64,000 nt of DNA from the NCBI RefSeq assembly GCF_030518235.1, contig NZ_JAULSA010000014.1:1-64000 (forward strand), in the 5' to 3' direction. Source of the DNA: Saccharibacillus sp. CPCC 101409 (GTDB lineage Bacteria > Bacillota > Bacilli > Paenibacillales > Paenibacillaceae). Below the pieces are notes generated by a model, which was given only the letters and a program-made list of their open reading frames with translations, did no database searches and was not told where the DNA came from. A program made the position numbers and the translations under genes. Each line of letters starts with the position of its first letter. Position 1 is the stretch's first letter. This document shows positions 52,672 to 61,281 of this stretch, piece by piece.

Positions 52672-53802
52672 ATGTGGCAAAAAGCGATCGAAGACGCCCT
52701 GCAGGTCACGGCGCGCAACTTCGACCGGTTCGGGGACCGGTTTCCCCACGTCAGCGAGGACGGCAAGCATTACACGCTCAACGACAATACGGAATGGACG
52801 GCGGGCTTCTGGTCCGGCATCCTATGGCTGTGCGCGGAATACACCGGCGACCCGGCGTTTCGCGAACAGGCGGTCAAGACGGTCCGCAATTTCCGCAGCC
52901 GAATGGACCGCAAGATCGTATTCGACCATCACGATATCGGCTTTCTGTATTCGCTCTCGTCCAAAGCGCAGTGGATTCTGGAGCGCGACGAAGAAGCGCG
53001 CGCGCTCACGCTGGAAGCGGCGGATATGCTGATGAAGCGCTGGCGGGAAGCGCCGGGCCTGATTCAGGCCTGGGGCCGGGAAGGGGACGCGGAGAACGGC
53101 GGCCGCATTATTATCGACTGCATGCTCAATATCCCGCTGCTGTTCTGGGCGCACGAGCAGACGGGACGCGAGTCCTATCTGCGAGCGGCGGAGCGGCACG
53201 CGCACAAGTCGCGGCGCTTCCTGGTCCGCGGCGACGGGTCCAGCTATCATACGTTCTTCTTCGATCCGCAGACCGGCGATTCGATTCGCGGCGGCACGCA
53301 CCAGGGCTACCGCGACGGTTCGACCTGGACGCGGGGGCAGGCCTGGGGAATCTACGGTTTTGCTCTTGCGGCGCGTTATCTGCACAGCGCCGACATGCTC
53401 GATACCGCCAAACAGATGGCGCGTTACTTCGACGCCCGTCTGCCGGCGGACCGGGTCGCCTACTGGGACTTCGACGCTCCGATTACGCCGGATACGAAGC
53501 GGGACAGCTCCGCTTCGGCGATCGCGGCCTGCGGCCTGCTGGAGATTGCGGACCAGCTGGACGAAAGCGATCCGGAGCGGGATTTTTTCCGGGGGGCGGC
53601 GGAAGCTTCGATGATTTCGCTGGTGCGGCACTATTCCACGCACGGCGATCCGGAGGCGGAAGGGCTGCTCAAGCACGGGTCCTACTCCGTCAGAGGCGGC
53701 GCTTCGCCGGACGACTACGTAATCTGGGGCGACTATTATTATCTGGAGGCGCTGATGAGGCTGGAGCGGGGAGCGGCGGGCTATTGGTATGAGCGGGGAT
53801 AA
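52672..53802 (+). CDS. GH88 unsaturated glucuronyl hydrolase
   Basis: A 376-aa alpha/alpha-barrel enzyme with no signal peptide, so cytosolic. Asp88 (DHHDIGF) and Asp149 (IIIDCM) fall at exactly the positions of the two catalytic aspartates of the characterised 377-aa Bacillus sp. GL1 enzyme. Other family segments are EWTAGFWSGILWL and DGSTWTRGQAWGIYGF. It removes 4,5-unsaturated uronic acid from the ends of oligosaccharides produced by polysaccharide lyases. It follows the regulator by 16 nt after GAAGGAGG and is likely part of the system 4 operon. Confidence 0.93.
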   Translation: MWQKAIEDALQVTARNFDRFGDRFPHVSEDGKHYTLNDNTEWTAGFWSGILWLCAEYTGDPAFREQAVKTVRNFRSRMDRKIVFDHHDIGFLYSLSSKAQWILERDEEARALTLEAADMLMKRWREAPGLIQAWGREGDAENGGRIIIDCMLNIPLLFWAHEQTGRESYLRAAERHAHKSRRFLVRGDGSSYHTFFFDPQTGDSIRGGTHQGYRDGSTWTRGQAWGIYGFALAARYLHSADMLDTAKQMARYFDARLPADRVAYWDFDAPITPDTKRDSSASAIAACGLLEIADQLDESDPERDFFRGAAEASMISLVRHYSTHGDPEAEGLLKHGSYSVRGGASPDDYVIWGDYYYLEALMRLERGAAGYWYERG

Positions 53803-53830
53803 GGCTTCTTGAACGGGACGCCTTTAAGCT

Positions 53831-54090
53831 GTCGAGAAAGTCCTATTCGTACGAGAAGCGTAACAGCTGCGTGAGAAATTCGTTAGCTTACGCTTTCGAT
53901 GTGTCTTTCTTCGAAAGACTTTAGGTCGCGTGTTGAAATCGGGAAGAGGAATTAGATGTAAGTGGTATCTTCCCGATTTCAAAGGCGAACACTATCAGCA
54001 TATGCTTCCGAAGTGACTTTCTTCGAAAGTCTTGACCTTCACTGAATTTCTCCCTCCGCATATTCGCTTCGCTTAGAATTGAACTTTCTC
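53831..54090. ncRNA. Long palindromic structured element, copy 2 (inverted)
   Basis: A 260-nt homologue of 27712-27907 in the opposite orientation. Paired arms are 53834-53841/54083-54090, GAGAAATTC/GAATTTCTC (53873-53881/54044-54052) and TTGAAATCGGGAAG/CTTCCCGATTTCAA (53933-53946/53969-53982), with a 22-nt loop as in copy 1. Two extra mini-hairpins, 53903-53919 and 54015-54031, sit symmetrically on the two arms and are absent from copy 1. It lies between the GH88 stop codon and a terminator. No open reading frame is evident in 53803-54229. Confidence 0.6.
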
Positions 54091-54100
54091 TAAACTTTCG

Positions 54101-54125
54101 GGCGTCCCGAAGAGGACGCCTTTTT
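54101..54125 (+). terminator. Rho-independent terminator
   Basis: GGCGTCC and GGACGCC around CGAAGA, followed by TTTTT, directly after the palindromic element. Confidence 0.88.
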
Positions 54126-54229
54126 GGGGTGTTTTGGCAGGGAGAGTTCGTTATAATTGAATGGATAAGGTTGAAACCGCTTTACAGGCAGGACGGCCAA
54201 AAGGTCGCAAGGAGAAAAGGAGGATAAAC

Positions 54230-56068
54230 ATGATTGCGTATTATCGGTTGAGGGAAGCGATACTGCGGGTAGAGCGGAAGCCGGACGATCTGGCGGGGGC
54301 GGCGGTTACGCCGGAGAAGCTGGAAGAGCTTCGGAACTCCGAGCGGTTTGCGGATCTGCTCGGAGAGATTCGGGCGGAAGCCGAGCTTGCGGCGAAGGAG
54401 CCTGTGCCGGCGCTGGATTTCGCGGATCTGAAAGCGTTCCGCGAACGGGGGACGCGGCTGGAAACGGAGCGGCCGTATTTTCGCCGCCGCGCCCGTCTGC
54501 TGGCGCTGACGCTTGCGCTGCTGATCGACGAAGACGAAGCGCATCTGGAGCCGCTGGAGCGGACGGTCTGGGAGATCTGCAACGAATACAGCTGGGCCGT
54601 GCCCGCCCATCTGAATTATGCCGAAGACGACCAGCTCGGCGACGTGCTGCCATCGGATCGGATCGTCGATCTGTTCGCCGCGGAGACGGCGCACGCGCTG
54701 GCCGAAATGCTGCTGCTGGTCGGCGATCGGCTGCATCCGTGGATTGCGCAGCGCGTCCGGCTGGAAGTGGAGCGCCGGGTATTCGAGCCGACTTTCCGCG
54801 GCGATCGGCCGTTCTTCTGGTTCTCGGCGGAGCACAACTGGTCCGCCGTCTGCGCGGGCGCGGTCGGCATGGCCGCGCTGCTGCTGGTCGAAGACCGGGA
54901 GCGGCTGGCCTGGATGCAGGCGAGAGTCGTCGACGCGATGGGCAGCTTTCTGTCCGGCTACGGCGAAGACGGCTGCTGCATGGAAGGCGCCGGATACTGG
55001 ACGTACGGCTTCGGTTACTACGTCTATTGGGCCGAGATGCTGCACGCGTATACCGGCGGGGAAATCGACCTGCTTGAGGGCGGAAAGATCCGCCGTATTG
55101 CCGATTATGCGGGCACCGTTGCGCTGACTGTGCCGGCCTGCGTGAACTATTCGGACTGCGCGCCGTCGATCCGGCTGCATCCGGGTCTGCTCAGCCGGCT
55201 GCGGAGACGGATCGGCGCGTCGGCTCCGGCGGTTCCGCTGACGCCGTCGTTCCACGACGATCACTGCTACCGTTGGCCGCACCAGGTGCGCAACCTGCTG
55301 TGGACCGACGATGCCTCGGCCGAAGGGCGGCCGTCGACAGGCTCGTTCCATCTGCCGGATGCCGGATGGATTATCGACAAGCGGGAGACTTCCGCCGGAT
55401 TATTCGCGTTCTCGGCCAAAGGCGGCCGCAACGACGAACCGCACAACCATAACGACCTGGGACACTTCATCGTACATATTGCCGGCGAAACGCTGCTGAC
55501 GGATCTCGGGCCGGGGATGTACACGCAGGATTATTTCGGCCCGGGACGTTACGGGCACCTGCATACCTCCTCGCTCGGACATTCCGTGCCGGTAATCAAC
55601 GGACACGGACAGAAGGGCGGCGGCGAATACCGGGCCGAGGTGCTGCGCAGCGAACGCGAAGGCGACAATCTGCACTTCGATCTGGATCTGTCCCGCGCCT
55701 ACGGCGAAGAAGCGGGACTGCGCTTCTTCGGACGTTCATTTGCCTGGACCGGCCGGGAAGAAGAAGCGTTCGCCCGCCTGACGATGCGAGACGAATTTGA
55801 ATTCGCCGATCCGGCAGAAGCAGCCGTGACCGAACATTTTATCAGCCTGCACCGCCCGGAGATGGAACCCGGCAAGATCGTCTGGCAGGGAGCGAGAGGA
55901 CGCGCCGAACTGCGCTACGACGCCGAGCTGTTCGAAGCGGCGACCGAGGAACTGGCGACGAACGCGCATCAAAGCGAACCGCTGCTGATATACCGCACCG
56001 CGCTGACCGCCCGGCAGCTGCCGGAACGGTTCGTTTGTCAGTGGAGCCTGGACTGCTCGGGAGTATAG
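54230..56068 (+). CDS. Heparinase II/III-family polysaccharide lyase
   Basis: A 612-aa protein; AAAAGGAGG precedes ATG 54230, chosen over a longer frame. An N-terminal alpha/alpha-toroid (about 60-370) contains FFWFSAEHNWSAVCAG and CCMEGAGYWTYGFGYYVYW. The C-terminal beta-sandwich begins with the diagnostic NDEPHNHNDLGHFIVH (about 401-416), then LLTDLGPGMYTQDYF and HSVPVING. It should cleave uronate glycosidic bonds by beta-elimination. No signal peptide is present, so it probably acts on imported oligosaccharides, passing unsaturated ends to the GH88 enzyme upstream. It is separately promoted, behind a terminator. Confidence 0.85.
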   Translation: MIAYYRLREAILRVERKPDDLAGAAVTPEKLEELRNSERFADLLGEIRAEAELAAKEPVPALDFADLKAFRERGTRLETERPYFRRRARLLALTLALLIDEDEAHLEPLERTVWEICNEYSWAVPAHLNYAEDDQLGDVLPSDRIVDLFAAETAHALAEMLLLVGDRLHPWIAQRVRLEVERRVFEPTFRGDRPFFWFSAEHNWSAVCAGAVGMAALLLVEDRERLAWMQARVVDAMGSFLSGYGEDGCCMEGAGYWTYGFGYYVYWAEMLHAYTGGEIDLLEGGKIRRIADYAGTVALTVPACVNYSDCAPSIRLHPGLLSRLRRRIGASAPAVPLTPSFHDDHCYRWPHQVRNLLWTDDASAEGRPSTGSFHLPDAGWIIDKRETSAGLFAFSAKGGRNDEPHNHNDLGHFIVHIAGETLLTDLGPGMYTQDYFGPGRYGHLHTSSLGHSVPVINGHGQKGGGEYRAEVLRSEREGDNLHFDLDLSRAYGEEAGLRFFGRSFAWTGREEEAFARLTMRDEFEFADPAEAAVTEHFISLHRPEMEPGKIVWQGARGRAELRYDAELFEAATEELATNAHQSEPLLIYRTALTARQLPERFVCQWSLDCSGV

Positions 56069-56097
56069 CGATTACGAACAAGAAGGAGCCCGACACG

Positions 56098-56658
56098 ATG
56101 AGCCGTTCCCCTATCCATAAACTTTTGAAAGCGCACGGCGTTGCCCTGGCTCCCGGCTTGAGCGAGGACGAAGTGCGGCGCGCCGAACAATTGTACGAAA
56201 TCCGTTTTCCGCCGGATCTGCGCGAGCTGCTGATGGAAGTTCTTCCGCTGGGAGATCGATTCTACAACTGGCGCGATTTCTCGGAATCCAATATCCGCGT
56301 TATTCGTGAGCGGTTGGATTGGCCGCTGGAAGGCATGCTGTTCGATGTGGAGCACAATGTGTTCTGGCCCGAGAACTGGGGAATGCGCCCGACGGAACTG
56401 GAAGAAGCCAAAGCGATCGCGACGGCGGAATATGCCAAAGTTCCCAGACTGATCCCGCTGTATTCGCACCGCTTTATTCCCGAGACTCCGCACGAAGCGC
56501 GCAATCCCGTTTTTTCGGTCCATCAGATGGACGTGATTCATTACGGAGAGAATCTCGAAGAATATTTTAAAGTAGAGTTCCGCGACAAGTCCTACGAGGA
56601 GATCGATTGGAACTCGATTCGGCCGATCCCGTTCTGGGGAGAGTTGGAATTTCTATGA
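56098..56658 (+). CDS. SMI1/KNR4 (SUKH) family protein
   Basis: A 186-aa acidic protein. The pattern LSEDEVRRAEQLYEIRFPPDLRELLMEVLPLG (about 21-52) is the N-terminal signature of SMI1/KNR4 proteins, many of which are immunity proteins against polymorphic toxins while others are housekeeping. No toxin gene is adjacent. AAGGAGC precedes ATG 56098. Its stop overlaps the start of the kinase-like gene (ATGA). Confidence 0.78.
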   Translation: MSRSPIHKLLKAHGVALAPGLSEDEVRRAEQLYEIRFPPDLRELLMEVLPLGDRFYNWRDFSESNIRVIRERLDWPLEGMLFDVEHNVFWPENWGMRPTELEEAKAIATAEYAKVPRLIPLYSHRFIPETPHEARNPVFSVHQMDVIHYGENLEEYFKVEFRDKSYEEIDWNSIRPIPFWGELEFL

Positions 56659-57233
56659 ACGATACCATCGAACGGCCTCAAAAAATCCGGATCGTCGGCA
56701 TTATCGCCAGCGGCAAAACGACGCTCGCGCGCCGTTTGTCGGAGCGGCTCGGCATTCCGTGGCATGAACTGGATTCGGTCGTATACCGGAGCGAAGGTAC
56801 GGAGCGGTACAAACGTAAGCCGGAAGAACAGCGGAAGCTGCTCGAACAGATCGACCGGTCGGGGTCCTGGATTTTTGAAGGCACGGACCGGTCTGTTCAT
56901 ACCTTCCTATACGAGAGGGCGGACGCGATTATTTTTCTCGATCCGCCGCTGTGGAAGCGCAGGATGCGTATCGTCAGCCGATGGATCAAACAGCGGACCG
57001 GGCGCGAAGAGTGCGCGTACAAGCCTGATCTGTCCATACTCAAGCTGATGTTTCGCTGGACAAGGGACTTCGAACGCGATCGGCCGCGGTTTGAAGCGAA
57101 GCTGGATTCCTACGGAGCGAAAGTGCTGCGCATTACGAACACTGCCGAAGCCGAACGTCTCCTTGAGATCGCTTGGCAGCCGGGGCCTCTACATAGGACT
57201 GGAAAAACAATCGAAAAAGCCGGGAGGAAATGA
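56655..57233 (+). CDS. P-loop kinase-like protein (DNA topology modulation/FlaR type)
   Basis: A 192-aa adenylate-kinase-like protein with Walker A GIIASGKTT (15-23), followed by IPWHELDSVVYR and a later FLDPPLWKRRMRIVSRWI typical of FlaR/topology-modulation proteins. It is probably a small-molecule kinase of unknown substrate. Its ATG overlaps the upstream stop, and its own stop overlaps the fragment starting at 57230. The name of the family reflects an old phenotype and is not evidence of a direct effect on DNA topology. Confidence 0.8.
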   Translation: MNDTIERPQKIRIVGIIASGKTTLARRLSERLGIPWHELDSVVYRSEGTERYKRKPEEQRKLLEQIDRSGSWIFEGTDRSVHTFLYERADAIIFLDPPLWKRRMRIVSRWIKQRTGREECAYKPDLSILKLMFRWTRDFERDRPRFEAKLDSYGAKVLRITNTAEAERLLEIAWQPGPLHRTGKTIEKAGRK

Positions 57234-57235
57234 CT

Positions 57236-57412
57236 ATGCCAAAAGATCAAGCCGTGCTGAATCTGATCGCGCACAGCGGGCTCGAAAGGCTTGCCGCGGA
57301 GCTGGAACGAACGGCGCTGCCGTCCAATCGGATCGCGGCCGGTTCTGCAATGCGTACACACCCTAGAAAGAAGCGGACAGCTTTTTGCGAAAATGTTCGT
57401 CCAGCAGCATAA
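57236..57412 (+). pseudogene. Short N-terminal fragment, possibly YwqG/DUF1963
   Basis: The frame encodes about 58 aa starting MPKDQAVLNLIAHSGLERLA, with GGGAGGAAATG before it. The segment LERLAAELERTALPSNRI recalls the N-terminus of YwqG/DUF1963 proteins, which are normally over 200 aa. After residue 38 the frame runs into sequence belonging to the convergent reductase gene (which ends at 57363). It is probably a truncated gene; the family assignment is weak. Confidence 0.4.
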
Positions 57413-58256
57413 TCTCCGGCCTGGCTTTGACCGCATGCCGGCCCAGCTTGACGTCGAGAATAAAATCGCTGCTCAACATCTCGCGGTACAGCGCCATAAT
57501 TTCTTTTTCCGTCAGCTCGCCCATACGCTTCGTGTCGGAAGGAATTACCGCGATGCCGGCCCGCTCTACCCACCGCAAATTGCGCTTGATATCCGCAGCG
57601 ATCCGGCTGAGAACCGGGTCGCTTTTTGCCGTGTCCGCATCGACCATGCCGTCTTCTGTGTAGAAGTGCTTGTTTACGGCGGCCAGCGCGGTATGCGAGA
57701 CGTGAAATGCCAGGATATCGGTCTCGATATTGACGTGCAGGCCCGCCGTTTCGAAGATTCCGGCAAGTTCCCGCACTCGTTCGGTGATCTGTCCGCTGAT
57801 TTCCCCGATATAGGTTCCCTGCTGCGGATCGGAACCGAATCGGGCATGCAGCACGCCGTTCTTGATATCGCCCCCGGCGCCCGGGAAGCCCGGAAGCAGC
57901 CGGTCGCCGACGATTTGCGTCCAGGCGTCGTAGCCAACGGTATTGGTCAGGGTCACGATCGTCGGACTGTCGTTGCGCCTAAGATCGGCAAGCGCGGACT
58001 CGGCCTGATCGTATCGCACCGGGACCAGAATATAATCGTACCTGTCGCTTGGTTCCAGTTTCCCGATCGTTTGGACCGGGACCTGCTTGACGTCTCCATT
58101 TTCGTTATACCGAAGCCCGTGCCGCCGAAGATCGTTCAGCCGTTCCCCGCGCGCAAGCAGGGTGATATCCGCTCCGGATTGGAGCAGTCGAAGCGCGTAA
58201 ACACTTCCAATAACCCCCGCTCCGACAATCAACAGCCGGTGAGTTTTCTTGTTCAT
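57363..58256 (-). CDS. Ketopantoate reductase-like (ApbA/PanE family) oxidoreductase
   Basis: A 297-aa protein with a Rossmann motif VGAGVIGSVYALRL (11-24) and family segments DYILVPVRYDQAESALADL, TLTNTVGYD and, in the C-terminal helical domain, HVSHTALAAVNKHFY. It should reduce a 2-oxo acid with NADPH; true PanE activity is not certain since the usual catalytic lysine position (SDFILDVKLGRHAVKARPE) is only tentatively aligned. The start at 58254-58256 is chosen by homology of the Rossmann N-terminus. It is divergent from a TetR gene. Confidence 0.8.
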   Translation of the reverse strand: MNKKTHRLLIVGAGVIGSVYALRLLQSGADITLLARGERLNDLRRHGLRYNENGDVKQVPVQTIGKLEPSDRYDYILVPVRYDQAESALADLRRNDSPTIVTLTNTVGYDAWTQIVGDRLLPGFPGAGGDIKNGVLHARFGSDPQQGTYIGEISGQITERVRELAGIFETAGLHVNIETDILAFHVSHTALAAVNKHFYTEDGMVDADTAKSDPVLSRIAADIKRNLRWVERAGIAVIPSDTKRMGELTEKEIMALYREMLSSDFILDVKLGRHAVKARPEIMLLDEHFRKKLSASF

Positions 58257-58433
58257 GAGGCGATCTTTCCTTTCGTTGATCTGCATGGATGCAGCCATTT
58301 ACAATTGCCTAAACGACATTTGTTCGATAAAATCATAGTACGTTAGCGATGACGAGAGCAATCGACAAAGTAACGGATAAGTCGGATAAACGACACATTC
58401 CGGGATTTGAGGTTTAGAAAAGGAGCCAAGAAG

Positions 58434-59042
58434 ATGAATCGGGAAGATCCGAGAGTGCTGCGAACCCGCCGGCTGATCCGGGAATCGTTCAGAACGCTGC
58501 TGCGGAGCAAAGGCTTTGAATCGATCACCATCAAAGACATCGCGCGGCAGGCAGTCATCAATCGCGCTACGTTTTATTCCCATTACGAAGACAAATATGC
58601 GCTGCTGGACGAGATCACGGAGCAGGCTTTTCTCGAAACGATGCCCGAACAAGCGAGAGAAGCGCGGCAGTTTACGGACGAAGTGTGCGAACTGTTGATT
58701 CTGGCGACTTACCGATACACCGTCGATTTTTATCGGACGTGCCGGATGGACTCCAAGTCGATCGCGACGCTGGTGGACCGGAAGATGAAAAGCATGCTTC
58801 AGGAAACCATCGAGACCATTCTACTGCGAACGGAAGATATCGCTCCGGCCAATCGGCGGCGCGCCAAGATGGCTGCGGCTATAACGGGAGCTGCGATCTA
58901 CAGCGCCGCTTACGAATGGTTGACGATCGGGGACGACGACTCAACCGGGCCGCTTGTGGAGACGACGCTTCCGTATATCATGAACGGCATGAACGAGCTG
59001 CTGCTCGAACTGTCCGGTCCCGCGATCAAGACAGGAAGATGA
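58434..59042 (+). CDS. TetR-family regulator
   Basis: A 202-aa regulator with N-terminal HTH (LIRESFRTLLRSKGFESITI, then KDIARQAVINRATFYSHYED) and a TetR C-terminal domain of about 140 residues. AAAAGGAG precedes ATG 58434. The shared region with the divergent reductase gene has repeated TAAACGACATT (58310-58320) and TAAACGACACATT (58387-58399), which may be its binding sites. A terminator follows. Confidence 0.9.
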   Translation: MNREDPRVLRTRRLIRESFRTLLRSKGFESITIKDIARQAVINRATFYSHYEDKYALLDEITEQAFLETMPEQAREARQFTDEVCELLILATYRYTVDFYRTCRMDSKSIATLVDRKMKSMLQETIETILLRTEDIAPANRRRAKMAAAITGAAIYSAAYEWLTIGDDDSTGPLVETTLPYIMNGMNELLLELSGPAIKTGR

Positions 59043-59076
59043 CCGGCAGCGTACTGGCGATGCGATATCGAATAAG

Positions 59077-59112
59077 AAAGAAGCTCAATCTCTGGATTGG
59101 GCTTCTTTTATT
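59077..59112 (+). terminator. Rho-independent terminator
   Basis: AAAGAAGCTCAATC and GATTGGGCTTCTTTT pair around TCTG after the TetR gene. Confidence 0.88.
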
Positions 59113-59217
59113 TTCTTTTTTATTCACAAAAATACCTCGAAATTTCATCTATTTTCATATTAAAGTTGAGTTATTATGAAAAATAAGCTACTTTCAATTA
59201 AAAGGAGGCGGCTATGC

Positions 59218-60897
59218 ATGAAAAATTCGTTTCTGAAAAATCTGCTGCTGAACAATAAAAAGTTTGTCGCGATCACGCTTGTCCTGGTCACGCTCACTTC
59301 GATTACCGCCACGATCACGCCGGTGCTCGTCCAACTGCTGTCGAACACGGCGGAGGGGATGAGCGTATCCGCATTCGGCATCGTGATCGGTGCCATGACG
59401 CTGTCGTTCGTTATGCAGTTCGCGCTGCTGGTTTATCGGGAAAACTACGCGGCCCGGTTCAACACGCAGCATTTATCCTCGCTTCTGCGCAGGATGCACG
59501 GGATGACGTACGATTCCTATATCAAGAGGGAGCCGACCTATCTCATCAACCGGATGTTCGGGGCTGTCGACAATCTGTATCTGTTTCTGGTTTCCGGCTT
59601 AGGGGAGCTGATCCGGGCGCTGCTGGTCCTGTCGGTTGTGCTGGTGCTGGCTTTTTCCGTGCACGTCCTGGTTTTTCTGGCTTTGCTGCTGCTGATTCCG
59701 GTCAACTTCTTCGGCTTCCGGTTTATTAACCGCCGATTGAAGAGTAAAATGGAGTCGATGCAGGAACAAAGTGCCACCGCCAACAAAGACCTGGTATCGA
59801 CTCTGTCGAATGCCGATGCGGTCAAACAGCTGCCGCAGTACGAGGTGCTGGAGCGTCTGCTGGTACCGGGAATCGGAAAGATGTACCGGACGCTGGCGGG
59901 AACGAACCGGTTTGCGCAGGGAACGAGCTCGATCGTCGACTTTATCAACCGGCTGTTTCAAAATATGCTGTACCTGACGATTACGTATGCGATTGCGCGC
60001 CAGTGGCTGCCGATCGGCAGCATCGTGATCGTGGGCCTGATCCTGCCGCTTTTTTTCGACGCGCTGGGCGGTCTGACGCGGATCAACCTCAATCTCAAAA
60101 CGCTGGAAACCAGTCTGGACTTCGTCGCGAGCGAACTGGACGCGCAGCGTGAAGCGGACGGGGCGATTGAAGTCGGGCGGATCGGCGAGATTACGCTGGA
60201 AAATCCGATGTTCGAGCTGGATGGGAAAACGATGTCCTATCGGATCAACGCCCGGCTTTGCGCCGGACAGGTTGTTCATTTACAAGGCCCGTCGGGCTCT
60301 GGCAAGTCGTCTTTGTTGAAGCTGCTGCTCGGTTTCCGGAACGGGCGGGGAATACGCATTAACGATATTCCAATCGACAAGATCGCCAAACGTTCTCTTC
60401 GGTCCCGAATCGCCTACGCTTCGCAGCAGATGACTATTTTATCCAAAAGCCTGGAAGAAAATATCGGATGGGGCCGGGCGCTGACGAACGGGGAAAAAGA
60501 AAAGCTGGAAAAATCCGCGGTGCTTGCGCCGATTCTGCGGTCCAGAAGCTGGGACGCTCCGCTGACAGAAAACGGGGCGAATCTGTCGGGCGGCGAGAAG
60601 CAGCGGGTTGCCGTCGCCCGCATGCTGCTCCAGGGCGCGGACGTGTATCTGCTGGACGAATGCACGAGCAGTATCGATCAGGCTTCGGCCGACGATATCT
60701 TCCGGACCCTGCTCGAAGCGGCCGGAGGCAAGCTCGTAATCTATACGTCCCACAGCCGCGATGCGGCAAAGTACGCGACTCACACTATTTGCATAGAGAC
60801 GGGGAATTTCAATGAATACATACTGGACGATCGAGGATCTGGCCAAGCAGCTTCGGGTCACGACCCGGACGATCCGCAACTACCTGAAATCCGGTGA
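59218..60897 (+). CDS. ABC transporter, fused membrane and ATPase domains
   Basis: A 559-aa exporter-type half-transporter with a six-helix membrane domain (about 10-300) and an ATPase domain (about 330-545). Walker A is GPSGSGKSS, the Q-loop YASQQMTI, the signature LSGGEKQRVAVARM, Walker B VYLLDECTSS and the H-loop TSHSRD; all are intact. It probably forms a homodimer, since no partner gene is present. ATG 59218 is preferred because AAAGGAGG (59201-59208) lies 9 nt upstream; ATG 59214 is out of frame. The last 86 nt overlap the next gene. The substrate is unknown. Confidence 0.9.
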   Translation: MKNSFLKNLLLNNKKFVAITLVLVTLTSITATITPVLVQLLSNTAEGMSVSAFGIVIGAMTLSFVMQFALLVYRENYAARFNTQHLSSLLRRMHGMTYDSYIKREPTYLINRMFGAVDNLYLFLVSGLGELIRALLVLSVVLVLAFSVHVLVFLALLLLIPVNFFGFRFINRRLKSKMESMQEQSATANKDLVSTLSNADAVKQLPQYEVLERLLVPGIGKMYRTLAGTNRFAQGTSSIVDFINRLFQNMLYLTITYAIARQWLPIGSIVIVGLILPLFFDALGGLTRINLNLKTLETSLDFVASELDAQREADGAIEVGRIGEITLENPMFELDGKTMSYRINARLCAGQVVHLQGPSGSGKSSLLKLLLGFRNGRGIRINDIPIDKIAKRSLRSRIAYASQQMTILSKSLEENIGWGRALTNGEKEKLEKSAVLAPILRSRSWDAPLTENGANLSGGEKQRVAVARMLLQGADVYLLDECTSSIDQASADDIFRTLLEAAGGKLVIYTSHSRDAAKYATHTICIETGNFNEYILDDRGSGQAASGHDPDDPQLPEIR

Positions 60898-61276
60898 GCT
60901 GTCGGGCTCCAAAGTAGGCGGTCAATGGCGCTTTACGCCGGACGACGTGCGTCATCTGGTCGGCTTCCGGAATCCGATCACCGCTTTTTCCGAACATTCG
61001 ATACAGCCGGACAGCTTCGAAGAAACCCTGATCGCGTTCAATATCCCGATTCCCGGCGAAGGCGGGCTGGACCCGTTGCGCGATCGTCTTGTCGACCAAT
61101 ACAATAACGTCTACTCGGGACCGGACCGAAGATTCTACTACGAAGTTCTGTCGCCGCAGTATGCGCGCGTCGTGCTGACGGGTTCGCGCCAGTACGTACT
61201 GAGCTTCGGCGCCTGGATCGAGCAGCAGGCCTATCGCCCGGCGGAGCCGCCGCAATCTATCGAAAAGGAAGGGTGA
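60812..61276 (+). CDS. Excisionase/MerR-like helix-turn-helix protein
   Basis: A 154-aa protein with an N-terminal HTH_17-type domain: YWTIEDLAKQLRVTTRTIRNYLKSGELSGSKVGGQWRF (the helix-turn-helix plus wing seen in excisionase-family DNA-binding proteins), then a helical region of about 100 residues without recognisable motifs. GGGGAATTT lies before ATG 60812. The gene starts 86 nt before the transporter stop in another frame, so the two are translationally linked. It may regulate the transporter. Confidence 0.8.
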   Translation: MNTYWTIEDLAKQLRVTTRTIRNYLKSGELSGSKVGGQWRFTPDDVRHLVGFRNPITAFSEHSIQPDSFEETLIAFNIPIPGEGGLDPLRDRLVDQYNNVYSGPDRRFYYEVLSPQYARVVLTGSRQYVLSFGAWIEQQAYRPAEPPQSIEKEG

Positions 61277-61281
61277 TCGGA

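Noticed and set aside
59214-59258. 14-codon leader peptide starting at ATG 59214
   Set aside because: The ribosome binding site spacing favours the in-frame ATG 59218 of the exporter; the short frame has no attenuator-like feature.
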